Source: VAZQ01 sp963827585
GTDB taxonomy: Bacteria; Pseudomonadota; Alphaproteobacteria; Rhizobiales; Xanthobacteraceae
Assembly (NCBI GenBank): GCA_963827585.1
Contig: CAWHCK010000048.1
Span: 1-64,000, forward strand
Reading direction: 5' to 3'
DNA: 64,000 nt
Of the stretch, positions 8,980 through 18,400 are shown piece by piece. Positions within the stretch are counted from its first letter, which is position 1; every line of letters begins with the position of its first letter. Position numbers and translations under genes: made by a program. The notes beneath the pieces were generated by a model. The model was given only the letters and a program-made list of their open reading frames with translations. It had not been told where the DNA came from and made no database searches.

Positions 8980-9763
8980 TCACCGCCCGTCGAGCAGCAG
9001 GCGGGTCGCCGTCGTCTTTCAGGGCGACGCCGGAGAGGCGGCGCCCTCGCATGGCACGCAACAGATGGACGAGCGTGAAGGCGGCATCGCCATAGGGCGA
9101 GGCCCGCGGGGCGGATGTTGGAGATGCAGTTGCGTTCGGCGTCGGTGGTCGCCGCCGTCGGCCGCCAGGTGAGATAGGCGCCCATGCTGTCGGGCGCGGA
9201 AAGCCCCGGGCGCTCGCCGATCAGCACCACCGCGATGTCGGCGGCAAGCGCGGCCGCGACCGCGTCGCCGATCGCGACCCGGCCGTGGCGCACCACCGTG
9301 AGCGGCGCCATGCGCCAGCCCTCGTCCCGCAGCCGCGGCAAAATCTCGGCCAGCAGCGGCTGCGCATGCGCGGCGACCGCGCGCGCGGACAAGCCGTCGG
9401 CGACCACGAAGGCGACGTCGTAGCCATTGCCGGCATAGGCCGCGAGCGCCGTTGACGCAGCGGACGCGAGGCGGCGGCCGAGCTCGGGGCGCATGAGGTA
9501 CTGCTCGCGGCTTCCCGCCGCACTCTCCAGCGCGAGCACGGGGAGCGCGAGCGCGGCGAGATCGGCGACCAGCCGCGCCTGGTCGAGCGGCGCGTGCACG
9601 GCGTCGCGGGCGCGGGCATGGGCGAGGCGAAAATCGAGCAGCGGCGCGGTGGCAAGCGAGGCGCCGGTGCGGGCAAGCCCGATGCGCGCCGCGGTGTGGC
9701 GGCGCAGCCGCTCCCACGGCTCCTGCTCGGGGGATGTAGTGTTGGCGGGGGTGGTTTGGTCAC
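8980..9763 (-). CDS. eutC: Ethanolamine ammonia-lyase small subunit, frameshifted
   Basis: EutC is the light chain of the adenosylcobalamin enzyme that splits ethanolamine into acetaldehyde and ammonia. From a GTG at 9761-9763 the chain shifts frame within about 13 codons into WERLRRHTAARIGLARTGAS, then DFRLAHARARDAVHAPLD, QYLMRPELGRRL, DVAFVVADGLSARAVAAHA, and the family signature IGERPGLSAPDSMGAYLTW near residue 190. A further shift near 9105 precedes the end (RRLSGVALKDD). The stop TGA at 8980-8982 needs one more shift to follow DGR. Expected length is about 260 residues, usual for EutC. It follows eutB, with a repeat in the 254-bp gap. No eut shell or reactivase gene is present. Confidence 0.85.
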
Positions 9764-9859
9764 GCCTTAGGATAGAGCGGCTTGCAGCAAAACTGGAATC
9801 GTCTCCCGCAAAGGGGAGACGGATCGCGTTGTTAGATCACAGGCGTTCGGCGAACTCGG

Positions 9860-9996
9860 TCGGCTCCCCTCCCGCTTGTGCGGGAGGGGTTGGGGGTGGG
9901 GGTCATTGTCGGGGGACATGTCTCGCGCAACAACTACGACCCCCACCCCGCCTCGCTTCGCTCGGGGCGACCCTCCCCACAAGGGGGAGGGTAGCT
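9860..9996. repeat. Family A palindromic repeat between eutB and eutC
   Basis: CTCCCCTCCCGCTTGTGCGG and CCCTCCCCACAAGGGGGAGG bound a centre with GTTGGGGGTGGGGGTC, CAACAACTACGACC and a CGCTTCGCTCGGGGCG linker. The left palindrome carries compensated changes (CGCTTGTGCG instead of CCCTTGTGGGG). The repeat separates two genes whose products form one complex, which is unusual for a terminator-like element. Confidence 0.8.
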
Positions 9997-10017
9997 GCGG
10001 GCACGAGCATCGTGCGC

Positions 10018-11395
10018 TCACGCGGGGAGGAGGGCGCGGAAGCGGGCGGGGAGGGCGCGCGGGCGGATGCGCGCGGCCTCGTCCATGAGGCCGTGGCGCG
10101 CGAGCCAGGCCTCGAACTCGGGCGCCGGGCGGCGGCCGAGCAGGTCGCGCATCGCGAGCGCGTCGTGGAACGAGGTGCTCTGGTAGCCGAGCATGATGTC
10201 GTCGGCGCCGGGCACGCCCATCACGAAGTTGACGCCCGCGGCGGTGAGCAAGGTCAGCAGCGCGTCCATGTCGTCCTGGTCGGCCTCGGCGTGATTGGTG
10301 TAGCAGGCGTCGCAGCCCATCGGCAGGCCCATGAGCTTGCCGCAGAAATGATCCTCGAGCCCGGCGCGGATGATCTGCTTGCCGTCGTAGAGATATTCCG
10401 GCCCGATGAAGCCCACCACGGTGTTGATCAGGAGCGGCCGGAACGTCCGCGCCACCGCGTAGGCGCGCGCCTCGAGCGTCTGCTGGTCGACGCCGTGATG
10501 GGCCTGTGCGGAGAGGGCGCTCCCTTGCCCGGTCTCGAAATACATCACGTTGTCGCCGACCGTGCCGCGCTTGAGCGCGAGCGCGGCGGCGTGGGCCTCG
10601 GCGAGGAGCGCGAGGTCGATGCCGAAGCTTTTGTTGGCGGCCTGCGTGCCGGCGATCGACTGGAACACGAGATCGACCGGAGAATTCTTGGCGATGAGCG
10701 CGAGCGTGGTGGTGACATGCGCCAGCACGCAGCTTTGGGTCGGGATGTCGAGCTTGACGCGCACGTCCTCGAGCATCGACAGGAGCGCGTGGGCGCGCTC
10801 GGGACTGTCGGTCGCGGGGTTGATGCCGATGACGGCGTCGCCCGAGCCGAGCAGGAGGCCGTCGAGAATGCTCGCCGCGATGCCGGTGAGATCGTCGGTG
10901 GGATGATTGGGCTGCAGCCGCACCGAGAGGCGGCCGGGGAGCCCGATGGTGTTGCGGAAGCGGGTGACGACCGAGCATTTCGCCGCCATCACCATGAGGT
11001 CCTGCAGGCGGCTGATCTTGCTCACCGCCGCCGCCATCTCGGGCGTGATGCCGGGCGCGAGCGCGGCGAGGGTCTCGGTGGTCGCCGCATCGGAGAGGAG
11101 CCAGTCGCGCAGGCCGCCGACCGTCAGATGCGCAATCGGCGCGAAGGCGTTGCGCGTCGTGGGTGTCGATGATGAGGCGCGTGACCTCGTCGGTTTCGTA
11201 GGGCACGACCTGCTCATTGAGGAACGTGCGCAGCGGCAGGTCGGCGAGCGCGACCTGCGCCGCCACGCGCTCCTCGCCCGATGCCGCCGCGATGCCTGCC
11301 AGCATGTCGCCGCTGCGCAGCGGGGTGGCCTTGGCCATGAGCGCGGCCAGATCGGGGAAGGTATGGCGAGTGGTTCCGATCGTGGCGTGGTACAT
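10018..11395 (-). CDS. eutB: Ethanolamine ammonia-lyase large subunit, one frameshift
   Basis: EutB holds the active site and, with EutC, the adenosylcobalamin. The product starts MYHATIGTTRHTFPDLAALM at 11395, and one inserted base near 11155 moves the frame from HDAQRL to NAFAPIAHLTVGGL. After that the sequence is clean to the stop at 10018. Family signatures are visible: SILDGLLLGSGDAVIGINP, PTQSCVLAHVTT, SIAGTQAANKSFGID, MYFETGQGSALSAQAHHG with the substrate-binding Glu, and GCDACYTNHAEADQDDM with the active-site Asp. The expected length of about 459 residues is normal. Only the catalytic pair is encoded here, so the acetaldehyde must be handled by genes elsewhere, and this is the simple non-microcompartment form. 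Confidence 0.92.
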
Positions 11396-11490
11396 GGGCG
11401 CGTGCTCTCGGTAGTGCGGTCAGCGTGGCGGGTCTGATTGTAGCCATGTACGTGCCGCGACTCGATGCGCTGGGACGACCGCCGGTGCCG

Positions 11491-11635
11491 CATCTACCCT
11501 CCCCCTTGTGGGGAGGGTCGCGAGCGAAGCGAGCGCGGGTGGGGGTCGTCGTTGTTGCGCGAGATGTGTCCACCAACAACGACCCCCACCCCCAACCCCT
11601 CCCCACAAGGGGGAGGGGAGCACACCGAGCGCGAG
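11491..11635. repeat. Family A palindromic repeat with a tandemly duplicated trailer
   Basis: A complete family A unit (CCCTCCCCCTTGTGGGGAGG to CCCCTCCCCACAAGGGGGAG) is followed by GAGCACACCGAGCGCGAGGC, which is repeated once more immediately after (to about 11662). The short tandem repeat at the right edge is not seen in the other copies. The gap 11396-11690 holds only this. Confidence 0.8.
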
Positions 11636-11690
11636 GCGGGAGGAGCACACCGAGCGCGAGGCATCGCCAGCGATTCAAACGGCAAATCGA

Positions 11691-12701
11691 TCACCGCACG
11701 AATTCATCGGTGTAGAGGCCGTCGAATTTGGCGAGCGCATCCTTGGGCTCGAGCAATTTGGCCTCGAGCGAGACCTGCTGCGAATGCTCGAGGCCGGGCA
11801 CCGTCACGCGCACGTCCCTGGCATGGGCGGCCGACACGACCTGCCAGGCGGCGGCGAGCACGGCTGCGTCCATCTTGTCGAAGCGCTTCTTCAGGAGATC
11901 GAGCGCGGCCGCGGGCTGATCGGCGATGAAGGCGTTGGCGCCGGCGAGCGCGCGCGCCACGCGCACGCATTTCTCCCGCTGCTTCGTGCAGGTGTCGGGA
12001 CGGGTGTAGACGAGGCCATAGGCGAACGGGAGGAGATCGGGCGCGTCGCTGACCGCGCTCGCCAGCATCACGGCGCTGCCTTTGACCACGGCCTCGGTGG
12101 TGAAGGGAAGCGAGGTGGCGTAGCCGTCGACGGCCTTGGTCTGCAGCGCCGCCAGCATCGCGGACGGATCCATCGGGGCAATGCGCACGTCCTTCTCGAT
12201 GTCGAGCCCGCCGCGGTTGGCGACCAGGCGCTGCCACGCATGCACGATGCTGCCGACACCCTGGATGCCGATGGTCTTGCCACGCAGCGCCTTGGCGCGC
12301 GCCGCGAGCGGCGTTCCCTCGCCGACGCCCGCGGCGTCGGCCACGTCCTTGCGCAGCACCAGCTCGACCAGCGGCTTGTCGATGAGATTGGCGATGGCGT
12401 AGAGCCGCTGGCCCTGCGACGCCGCGCGCAGGAACACGGGGCCGGTGCCGACGGTGAAGTCGGCGCTGCCGGCGATCACTGCGTTGACCGCGCCGACCCC
12501 GACGATGGTGCGGTGGCTGACCTTGAGGCCTTCCTTCTTGTAGAAGCCGGCATCCTCGGCGATGAACGGCGCGCTGAAGGTCAGCGTCGCCGCCGGCAGC
12601 GCCATGAGGATGTCCATCTCCTGGCTCGTGGCGACAGTGGGGCCGAGCCCCACCGCGATCGCAACGGCGGCAGCGACGGCGCGACTTTTGTCTGTTGACA
12701 T
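11691..12701 (-). CDS. ABC transporter substrate-binding protein, NMT1/SsuA-like
   Basis: An ATG at 12699-12701 lies five bases after GGGAGGA, an excellent ribosome site; an in-frame GTG one codon earlier is less likely. A signal peptide ending ATSQ precedes the mature domain. The pattern is that of NMT1/THI5-like periplasmic receptors: APFIAEDAGFYKKEGLKVS, NAVIAGSADFTVGTGPVFLR, GKTIGIQGVGSIVHAWQRLV, then MLAALQTKAVDGYATSLPF. It is intact at about 336 residues. Such proteins deliver small organic nitrogen or sulfur compounds, or aromatic acids, to an ABC permease. No permease or ATPase gene is adjacent, so it is an orphan receptor here. The amidohydrolases upstream may use what it binds. Confidence 0.82.
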   Translation of the reverse strand: MSTDKSRAVAAAVAIAVGLGPTVATSQEMDILMALPAATLTFSAPFIAEDAGFYKKEGLKVSHRTIVGVGAVNAVIAGSADFTVGTGPVFLRAASQGQRLYAIANLIDKPLVELVLRKDVADAAGVGEGTPLAARAKALRGKTIGIQGVGSIVHAWQRLVANRGGLDIEKDVRIAPMDPSAMLAALQTKAVDGYATSLPFTTEAVVKGSAVMLASAVSDAPDLLPFAYGLVYTRPDTCTKQREKCVRVARALAGANAFIADQPAAALDLLKKRFDKMDAAVLAAAWQVVSAAHARDVRVTVPGLEHSQQVSLEAKLLEPKDALAKFDGLYTDEFVR

Positions 12702-12810
12702 CACGTTCCTCCCTAACGGGAACCCGGCGTGAGTTTAGCAACGCGTGGCGCGCGATCCACCCTGTGTGTCTTACTGTCTTCGGTTCGCGGTGGTGATGCT
12801 CCGCCCACGC

Positions 12811-12960
12811 AACGCGCTCCTACCCTCCCCCTTGTGGGGAGGGTCGCGAGCGTAGCGAGCGGGGTGGGGGTCGTGGTTGTTGCGCGAGATGGGTCCAGCA
12901 ACAACGACCCCCACCCCCAACCCCTCCCCACAAGGGGGAGGGGAGCCGACCGAGTTCGCG
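12811..12960. repeat. Full family A palindromic repeat
   Basis: A textbook copy: CCCTCCCCCTTGTGGGGAGG, linker GTCGCGAGCGTAGCGAGCGG, spacer GGGTCGTGGTTGTTGCGCGA, its inverse, CCCCTCCCCACAAGGGGGAG and the trailer AGCCGACCGAGTTCGCG. It lies in the divergent gap (12702-13034) between the receptor gene and the amidohydrolase gene, so any promoters there must flank or lie in it. Confidence 0.85.
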
Positions 12961-13034
12961 TCGCAGCCAGCAGCCAAGTCGCCTCATTCATATATACTGC
13001 ACCTCGATGCCTGATCGTCGAAGAGTTCCACCCG

Positions 13035-14154
13035 ATGAAAGTTCCGTACGCCGGCGCCATCGATTGCGACCTGCATCCGGCGATGCCGGGCGTGCCGGCG
13101 CTGCTGCCTTATCTCGACGACTATTGGCGCGACCAGCTGGTCAACCGCCACATCGACAAATATTCCTTCATCCTCACCAGCTATCCGCCGCATGCGCCGC
13201 TCTCGGCGCGGCCGGACTGGCGGCAGGCGTCGGGCCTGCCCGCGGGCGACCTCGATGCCATCCGCGGCCACGCGCTCGATCCCTTCGGCAGCCGCTACGC
13301 CATCTGCAACGTGCTGCACGGCGCGCTCGCGCTGTTCAACGAGGACATGGCGGCGGCGTTGTGCGCGGCGGTCAACGACTGGACCGCAAAGGAATTGCTC
13401 GACCGCGAGCCCCGCCTGCGCGCATCGATCCTCCTGCCCGCGCACAATCCCGCGCTGGCGGTCAAGGAGATCGAGCGCATCGCGGGAGACCGCCGCTTCG
13501 TGCAGGTGCTGCTGCTGGCGATGGGCGAGATGCTGCTGGGGCGGCGGCTCTACTGGCCGATCTACGCCGCGGCCGAGCGGCACGGCCTCGCCGTCGGCAT
13601 CCATGCCGGCAGCACCTATCACCACGCGCCGACGCCGTCGGGCTGGCCGGCGCACCGGGTGGAGGATTACGTCGCGCAGTCGACCGCGTTCGAATCCCAG
13701 CTGCTGAGCTTCCTCGCCGAGGGCGTGTTCCAGAAATTCCCCGCGCTCAGGCTGGTGCTGATCGAGTCCGGCATCACCTGGCTGCCCACGCTGCTGTGGC
13801 GGACCAACAAGACCTGGCGCGGGGTGCGGCCGGAAGTGCCGTGGATCGACCGCCCGCCGGCGGAGATCGTGCGCGAGCACGTGCGGCTGACCCTGCAGCC
13901 GGTCGATGTCCCGCGCATCGATCCGCAACGGCTCGCGCGCGTGCTCGAGCATGTCGGCTCCGACCGCATGCTGCTGTTCTCGACCGACTACCCGCACTGG
14001 CAGTTCGACGGCGAGGACGTGCTGCCGGACGGGCTCGCCGACGAGACGCGTGCGCAGGCTCATGATCGACAACCCGCTCGAGACCTATCCGCGCCTGCGC
14101 GATGCCGCCGTCGCCGACGGCGCGATTTTGCGCGATAATGCCGCTGCCGGTTAG
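13035..14154 (+). CDS. Amidohydrolase-2 family metal-dependent hydrolase or decarboxylase, 3'-end frameshift
   Basis: The ATG at 13035 opens MKVPYAGAIDCDLHPAMPGV; the DCDLHP segment is the DxHP first metal motif of the amidohydrolase-2 TIM barrel. The barrel continues through RLRASILLPAHNPALAVKEI, HGLAVGIHAGSTYHHAP (second His), VLIESGITWLPTLLWR and the C-terminal LLFSTDYPHWQFD with the metal-binding Asp. One inserted base near 14060 displaces the last 32 codons (MIDNPLETYPRL, ending at 14154). Family members include aminocarboxymuconate-semialdehyde and hydroxybenzoate decarboxylases and 4-oxalomesaconate hydratase. The next gene is a paralog. Function beyond hydrolysis or decarboxylation of a ring-derived acid is not resolvable. 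Confidence 0.82.
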
Positions 14155-14164
14155 TAGAGTACAC

Positions 14165-14265
14165 TGCGTCACCCGCGGGCTTGACCCGCGGGTCCATCGC
14201 TTTCGCAACGACGTTTGGCGAAGAGGATGGATTGCCGGGTCAAGCCCGGCAATGACCCCTTGGGT
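14165..14265. repeat. Palindromic repeat between the paralogous amidohydrolase genes
   Basis: CACCCGCGGGCTTGACCCGC at the left (itself a palindrome) and TTGCCGGGTCAAGCCCGGCA at the right bracket a unit typical of intergenic repeats in this order. It separates two same-strand paralogs. Confidence 0.65.
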
Positions 14266-14298
14266 CAAGCCGGCGGAACATGCTGAGGAGGCCGTGCC

Positions 14299-15408
14299 AT
14301 GAACGTTCCGCTTCGGCACGCGAGCGCGTCGCAGCAGACGTCGCAGCAAAACATGATCGTCGACTGCGACATCCACCCCGCCTATCGCACGCCGGCGGAC
14401 TTGCATCCGTTCCTGCCGGCGCGCTGGCGCGAGCATATGACGACGTTCGGCGAGCACCTGCGCCAGGGCCTCTCGGGCCAGCTCGCCTGGCCGCGCATGA
14501 TGGCGGCGGGCATGCGGCTCGACGCGTTTCCGCAGGCGGGGCCGCCCGGCTGCGACCTCGAGCTCATGCGCCGGCAGCACCTCGACGCCAACGGGGTCGA
14601 GTACGGGATGCTGATGCAGCTGAGCCGCGGCGGCATGGAGGAGCGCAACCTCGACTTCGCCGCGGCGCTGTCGCGCGCGGTCAACGACTGGCAGCTCGAG
14701 ACCTGGGTCAAGCCCGAGCCGCGGCTGCGCGCCGGCATCGTGGTGCCGCAGGAGGATGCAGCCTTCGCGGTGAGCGAGATCGAGCGGCGGGCGGACGATC
14801 TTTCCTTTGTGCAGATCCTGATCTCGCCGCGCGCGAGCGACCCGCTCGGGCATCGCCGCTACTGGCCGATCTACGAGGCGGCGCAGCGCTGCCGCCGGCC
14901 GATCGCATTGCACGTGCAGGGGTTCAGCGGCGGCCACGCCTCGACCGGGTCGGGGTGGCCGACCTATTACATGCAGGAGCATTACGCCACCACGACCGGG
15001 ATGCAGAACACCGTCGCCAGCCTGGTGTTCGAGGGCGTGCTCGAGCGCTTCCCCGAGCTCAAGGTGGTGCTGATCGAGGGCGGCTTCACCTGGGTGCCGG
15101 CGCTGTGCTGGCGCATGGACAAGCACTGGGAGCGCATGCGCAAGGAGACGCCGGAGCTCACGCGGCCGCCGTCCGAGTACGTGCGCGAGCACTGCTGGTT
15201 CACCACCCAGCCGATCGAGGAGCCGGACACGCCGGCGCATCTCGCCGAGGTCATCGACTGGATCGGCTGGGAGCGCGTGATGTTCTCGACCGATTATCCG
15301 CATTGGGATTTCGACCACCCGCGCGAGGTGTTCCAGTTCAAGCTCAGCGACGCGCAGAAGGCCAAGGTGTTCCGGGACAACGCCAAGGCGCTCTACGGCC
15401 TGCCGTGA
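14299..15408 (+). CDS. Amidohydrolase-2 family metal-dependent hydrolase or decarboxylase (paralog of the gene at 13035)
   Basis: An intact 369-residue protein with the same architecture as its upstream neighbour. MIVDCDIHPAYRTPADLHPF holds the DxHP metal motif near residue 23. RPIALHVQGFSGGHASTGSG holds the second His. VVLIEGGFTWVPALCWRMDK and VMFSTDYPHWDFDHP complete the metal site. GGAGGCCGTGCC just before the ATG is an adequate ribosome site. Both paralogs conserve a shared LSRAVNDW/LCAAVNDW segment, so they arose by duplication and probably act on related substrates. Orientation and spacing (144 bp with a repeat) allow but do not prove co-transcription. The enzyme is cytoplasmic; no signal peptide is visible. 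Confidence 0.87.
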   Translation: MNVPLRHASASQQTSQQNMIVDCDIHPAYRTPADLHPFLPARWREHMTTFGEHLRQGLSGQLAWPRMMAAGMRLDAFPQAGPPGCDLELMRRQHLDANGVEYGMLMQLSRGGMEERNLDFAAALSRAVNDWQLETWVKPEPRLRAGIVVPQEDAAFAVSEIERRADDLSFVQILISPRASDPLGHRRYWPIYEAAQRCRRPIALHVQGFSGGHASTGSGWPTYYMQEHYATTTGMQNTVASLVFEGVLERFPELKVVLIEGGFTWVPALCWRMDKHWERMRKETPELTRPPSEYVREHCWFTTQPIEEPDTPAHLAEVIDWIGWERVMFSTDYPHWDFDHPREVFQFKLSDAQKAKVFRDNAKALYGLP

Positions 15409-15433
15409 CGCGGCCGGTGGTCGTCAAGATGGC

Positions 15434-15554
15434 GTAGGATGGGTTGAGCGAAGCGAAACCCATCATCTCTCCGCAAGCACGGCCCGATGTGATGGAGTTT
15501 CGCCATAGCCCGCGAAGACGGGCGTAAACGCCCTTAAGGCTCAACCCATCCTAC
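15434..15554. repeat. TAGGATGGGTTGAG-type inverted repeat between convergent genes
   Basis: GTAGGATGGGTTGAGCGAAG at the left and CTCAACCCATCCTAC at the right are inverted copies; the inside reads AACCCATCATCTCTC and GGAGTTTCGCC. It lies between two convergent genes. Its right edge supplies the stop codon of the cupin gene (TAG of CCGTAGGATG, read on the minus strand). The same arrangement occurs at 21498-21585. Confidence 0.8.
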
Positions 15555-16171
15555 GGGCTCGGCCTTGATATCGGCGCGTCGGCGAAGATTTTGTACTGCT
15601 GCAGGCGCGGTTTCGCCGCATCCGCTTCGTCGAGGTATTGGATCGAGCTCTTCCCGATCAGCGCGCGCGGCAGGATCATCACCCGGACGAAACGGCTTGC
15701 CCGATCCGCCGCCGCTTGCGCGAACACCGGCTCGGGGCCGCTCTCGTACCACGCGCCGCCCGGCCCGTAGGAGGTGGAGCGGCCGTGGGTGTCGATGCGG
15801 ATGCCGCCCTCGATGAGGCAGCGGATGCCCGGCCCCTGATGGCGGTGCAGGTAGGCGCAGCCGCCGGGCGGGAAGCCGACGCTGTCGCCGCGCAGCAGGA
15901 GCTCGCCCGCCGGCAAGGTGTCGAGCCGCGCGCTGAGTTTTGCGCGCGAACTCACGCCGGCCGCGAGCTCGAAGCGCCAGCAGGTCGCGCCCGTTCCGCC
16001 CGCGGTGAGGCTCGCCGCGGCTTCGCCGTGCCAGGCCTCGCCGTCGCGCAGCGTGTGGCCGGCAATCGCCGCCTCGCCGTGCACGAGGAAGATCATGCGC
16101 GGCAGCGCCGGCAGCGCCAGCACGGCACCGTTCGAGAGAATGTCCTCGTAGAGCGTCAGCACGGGCGGCAT
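15551..16171 (-). CDS. Cupin-domain protein
   Basis: The start MPPVLTLYEDILSNGAVLAL at 16169-16171 is preceded by GGAGAG eight bases upstream, better than upstream alternatives. The 206-residue chain has two beta-barrel-like halves. The second contains GFPPGGCAYLHRHQGPGIRC, whose HRH and GPG pattern is a cupin metal motif, followed by LIEGGIRIDTHGRSTSYGPG. No signal peptide is present. Function is unknown; cupins of this shape include small-molecule dioxygenases and sensory binding proteins. The last codon and stop are part of the downstream repeat. The divergent neighbour starts 83 bp away, so promoters for both lie in that gap. Confidence 0.7.
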   Translation of the reverse strand: MPPVLTLYEDILSNGAVLALPALPRMIFLVHGEAAIAGHTLRDGEAWHGEAAASLTAGGTGATCWRFELAAGVSSRAKLSARLDTLPAGELLLRGDSVGFPPGGCAYLHRHQGPGIRCLIEGGIRIDTHGRSTSYGPGGAWYESGPEPVFAQAAADRASRFVRVMILPRALIGKSSIQYLDEADAAKPRLQQYKIFADAPISRPSP

Positions 16172-16254
16172 GGAAAAATCTCTCCGATGGAGCGTCGACT
16201 GTAGCGAACCATCTGGCCGACCCGATACCGTCCGGCCAAACCGGGCGCTGAGCA

Positions 16255-18397
16255 TTGACCGCCGAAAATTCCGCCGACAGCCAACCGACGACGCAGCAGC
16301 CGTGGCTCAAGCTCGCCGCGCTGGTGCTGGTGGTCGCGGGGCTCGGGCTGCCGATCAACGATCTCTTTCGCTACGCGCTGCTGGTCGCCGCCACCGTCGT
16401 CGTCGCGGCGGGCGCGGTCGCGGCGCGGCGCAGGCCGTGGCTCCTGGCGCTCGCGGCGGTGGCGCTGTGCGTCATTGGCCAGATCGCGTTCAAGGCACCG
16501 CGCATCGAGGAAGGCCACAACGTCTTTCTCATCGACCGCGCGGGCGGCGCGCTCGAAGCTTCCCTGCCGCGCGAGGCCTTCCGCGTCATGGCGGCCGAGT
16601 TCGATGCCAAATATCCGCCGGGACGGCGCTGCGATCCGGCGAAGGACGGGCTGCTGGCGCGGGCAGTCGTTTCCCGACACGCCGTTCGCCTTCTCCGCCG
16701 ACGGCATCTACGACCGCGGCCCGTATTCGCGGCGCGTGCGCGGGATCGACTTCTCCGACCCGGTGTGGCTGCGCCTCGGCTTCATCAACGAGTGGGGCTA
16801 CAACTGGAACTCGGAGGTGAGCGACCTCGAGCGCGCGACGCGCGACCGCCGCTCGCTGGCGTGGCAGCGCTGGACGCTCGCCATGCCGTGGTTCGTCGTC
16901 TACCGCTTTCGGCGCCGATTTCGTCGGCAGCGACTTGTGCTGGCAGGGCGAGGTGCTGTGGGAGGGCGCGGGCGAGAGTTTCGAGCCAATCTCGCATCAA
17001 GCGATGCAATGCCGCACGCTCACGCCCGAGGACGTCGGGCGGCGCATCTTCGGCGTCGCGATCAAGCAGCCGCTGGCGATGCGGCTCGTCCCGAGCGCAA
17101 GCATCGCGCTGCGCCAATGGGTGGAGCCCGCGCTGGCCGCTCGTCGCCACCGTCGCCGTGCTCGGCTTGCTTGTGAGGGTTCGCCCACGGCGCCTGGTGC
17201 TGCCGTTTGCGCTCATCGCGGTCACGCTCGCCGTCGTTGCCCTCAACGATGCGAGCTTCCTCGGCGGCGTGCGCCCGTTCGACAGCGGCGACGACGGCCT
17301 GGTCTACGACGGCATGGCGCGCGGGATGCTGCGGAAGCTCCTCGCCGGCGACGTCGCCGGCGCGCTCGAGGGCGGCGAGAAAGTGTTCTATTTCACGCCC
17401 GGCCTGCGCTACCTGCGCGCCGCCGAGCACCTCCTCTTCGGCGAGAGCTATCTCGGCTATCTCGCGCTCATTCTCGTGTTGCCGTTCCTGGTCTTCGCCA
17501 TGTTCCGGCGCTTCCTGCCGCTCCCTTGGGCGCTGGCGCTCACGCTCGTGTTCGCCGCCGTTCCCGTGGGCGTGCTGTTCGGCTCGAGCCTGGTGCAATA
17601 CGTCAAGTGGGCGGCGCGCGGCTTTGCCGATCCGGCCGCCGCCATCTTCCTGCTGGCCGGCTTCGTGCTGCTGGTGGGACGCAGCCGTGCCGGGCCGCCC
17701 GATCGTTTCCTCGCTGCCGTCGGCACCGGCGTGCTGTTCGCGCTCGCGCTGTTCGTGCGGCCCAACCTCGCGCCGGCGGCGGGGGTGCTGCTCGCGGGCG
17801 CGGGCCTGGCGGCGCTGTGGCAGCGCGCAGTTCCGCCGGGTCGTAGGTTTGTGCATCGGCTTCCTGCCGGTGCTCGGCATGGCGCTGCACAACTGGATCT
17901 ATGGCGGCGTGCTCGTGCTCTTCACCGCGAGCGCCGCCCATCCCGCGCTGCTGACGATGCCGCCGTCGGCCTATATGGCCGCGCTCGCGGAGCTCGCGCA
18001 TCTCGATCTCGCCGGCGAGCACGTGGTGCGGGCGCTGCGGCAGATCGGCGGCTGGCTCGCCGGCCCGTCCGAATCGGTCGCGATGGCGCCGCTCAATGCC
18101 GCGGCGATCGTGGTGCTGGTGCGCGTCGCGGTGTGGAAGCAGGCGGACGGGTGGCTGCGGCTGACCGCGTGCGCGACCTTGGCGCAGCATTGCGTCGCGC
18201 TGTTCTACGCGCCGACCGGCCGCTACGCCTACGTGACCTGGCTGCTCACGCTGCTGGTGGTGGCGGTGTGGGTGCACGACGAAGGCATCGCCCTGGTACG
18301 GCAGCGCTTTCCCGCGTTCACCGCGCGCGTCGCGAAGCATCCCGCGAGCCTTGCGCTGGGGCGCGGGCTCGACCGCATGGCCGGCATGCTGGCGTGA
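16255..18397 (+). CDS. Large polytopic membrane protein, possibly glycosyltransferase-like, frameshifted
   Basis: A TTG at 16255 starts a chain with repeated hydrophobic segments: WLKLAALVLVVAGLGLPIND, RYALLVAATVVVAAGAVAAR, LLALAAVALCVIGQIAF, then a soluble loop (AFSADGIYDRGPYSRRVRGI), then further segments LVLPFALIAVTLAVVAL, LGYLALILVLPFLVFAMF, ALALTLVFAAVPVGVLFGSS and a final YVTWLLTLLVVAVWVHDEG. Frame changes occur near 16665, 16900, 17140 and 17835, and all four segments read cleanly otherwise. About 714 residues are expected. Length, many membrane spans and a convergent glycosyltransferase operon suggest a role in surface glycan assembly, but I find no DD or DE motif that proves a GT-C fold. 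Function is uncertain. Confidence 0.6.
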
Positions 18398-18400
18398 CAC

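Noticed and set aside
10018..11395. Ethanolamine utilisation microcompartment
   Set aside because: Only eutB and eutC are present; no shell, reactivase, aldehyde dehydrogenase or regulator genes occur nearby.
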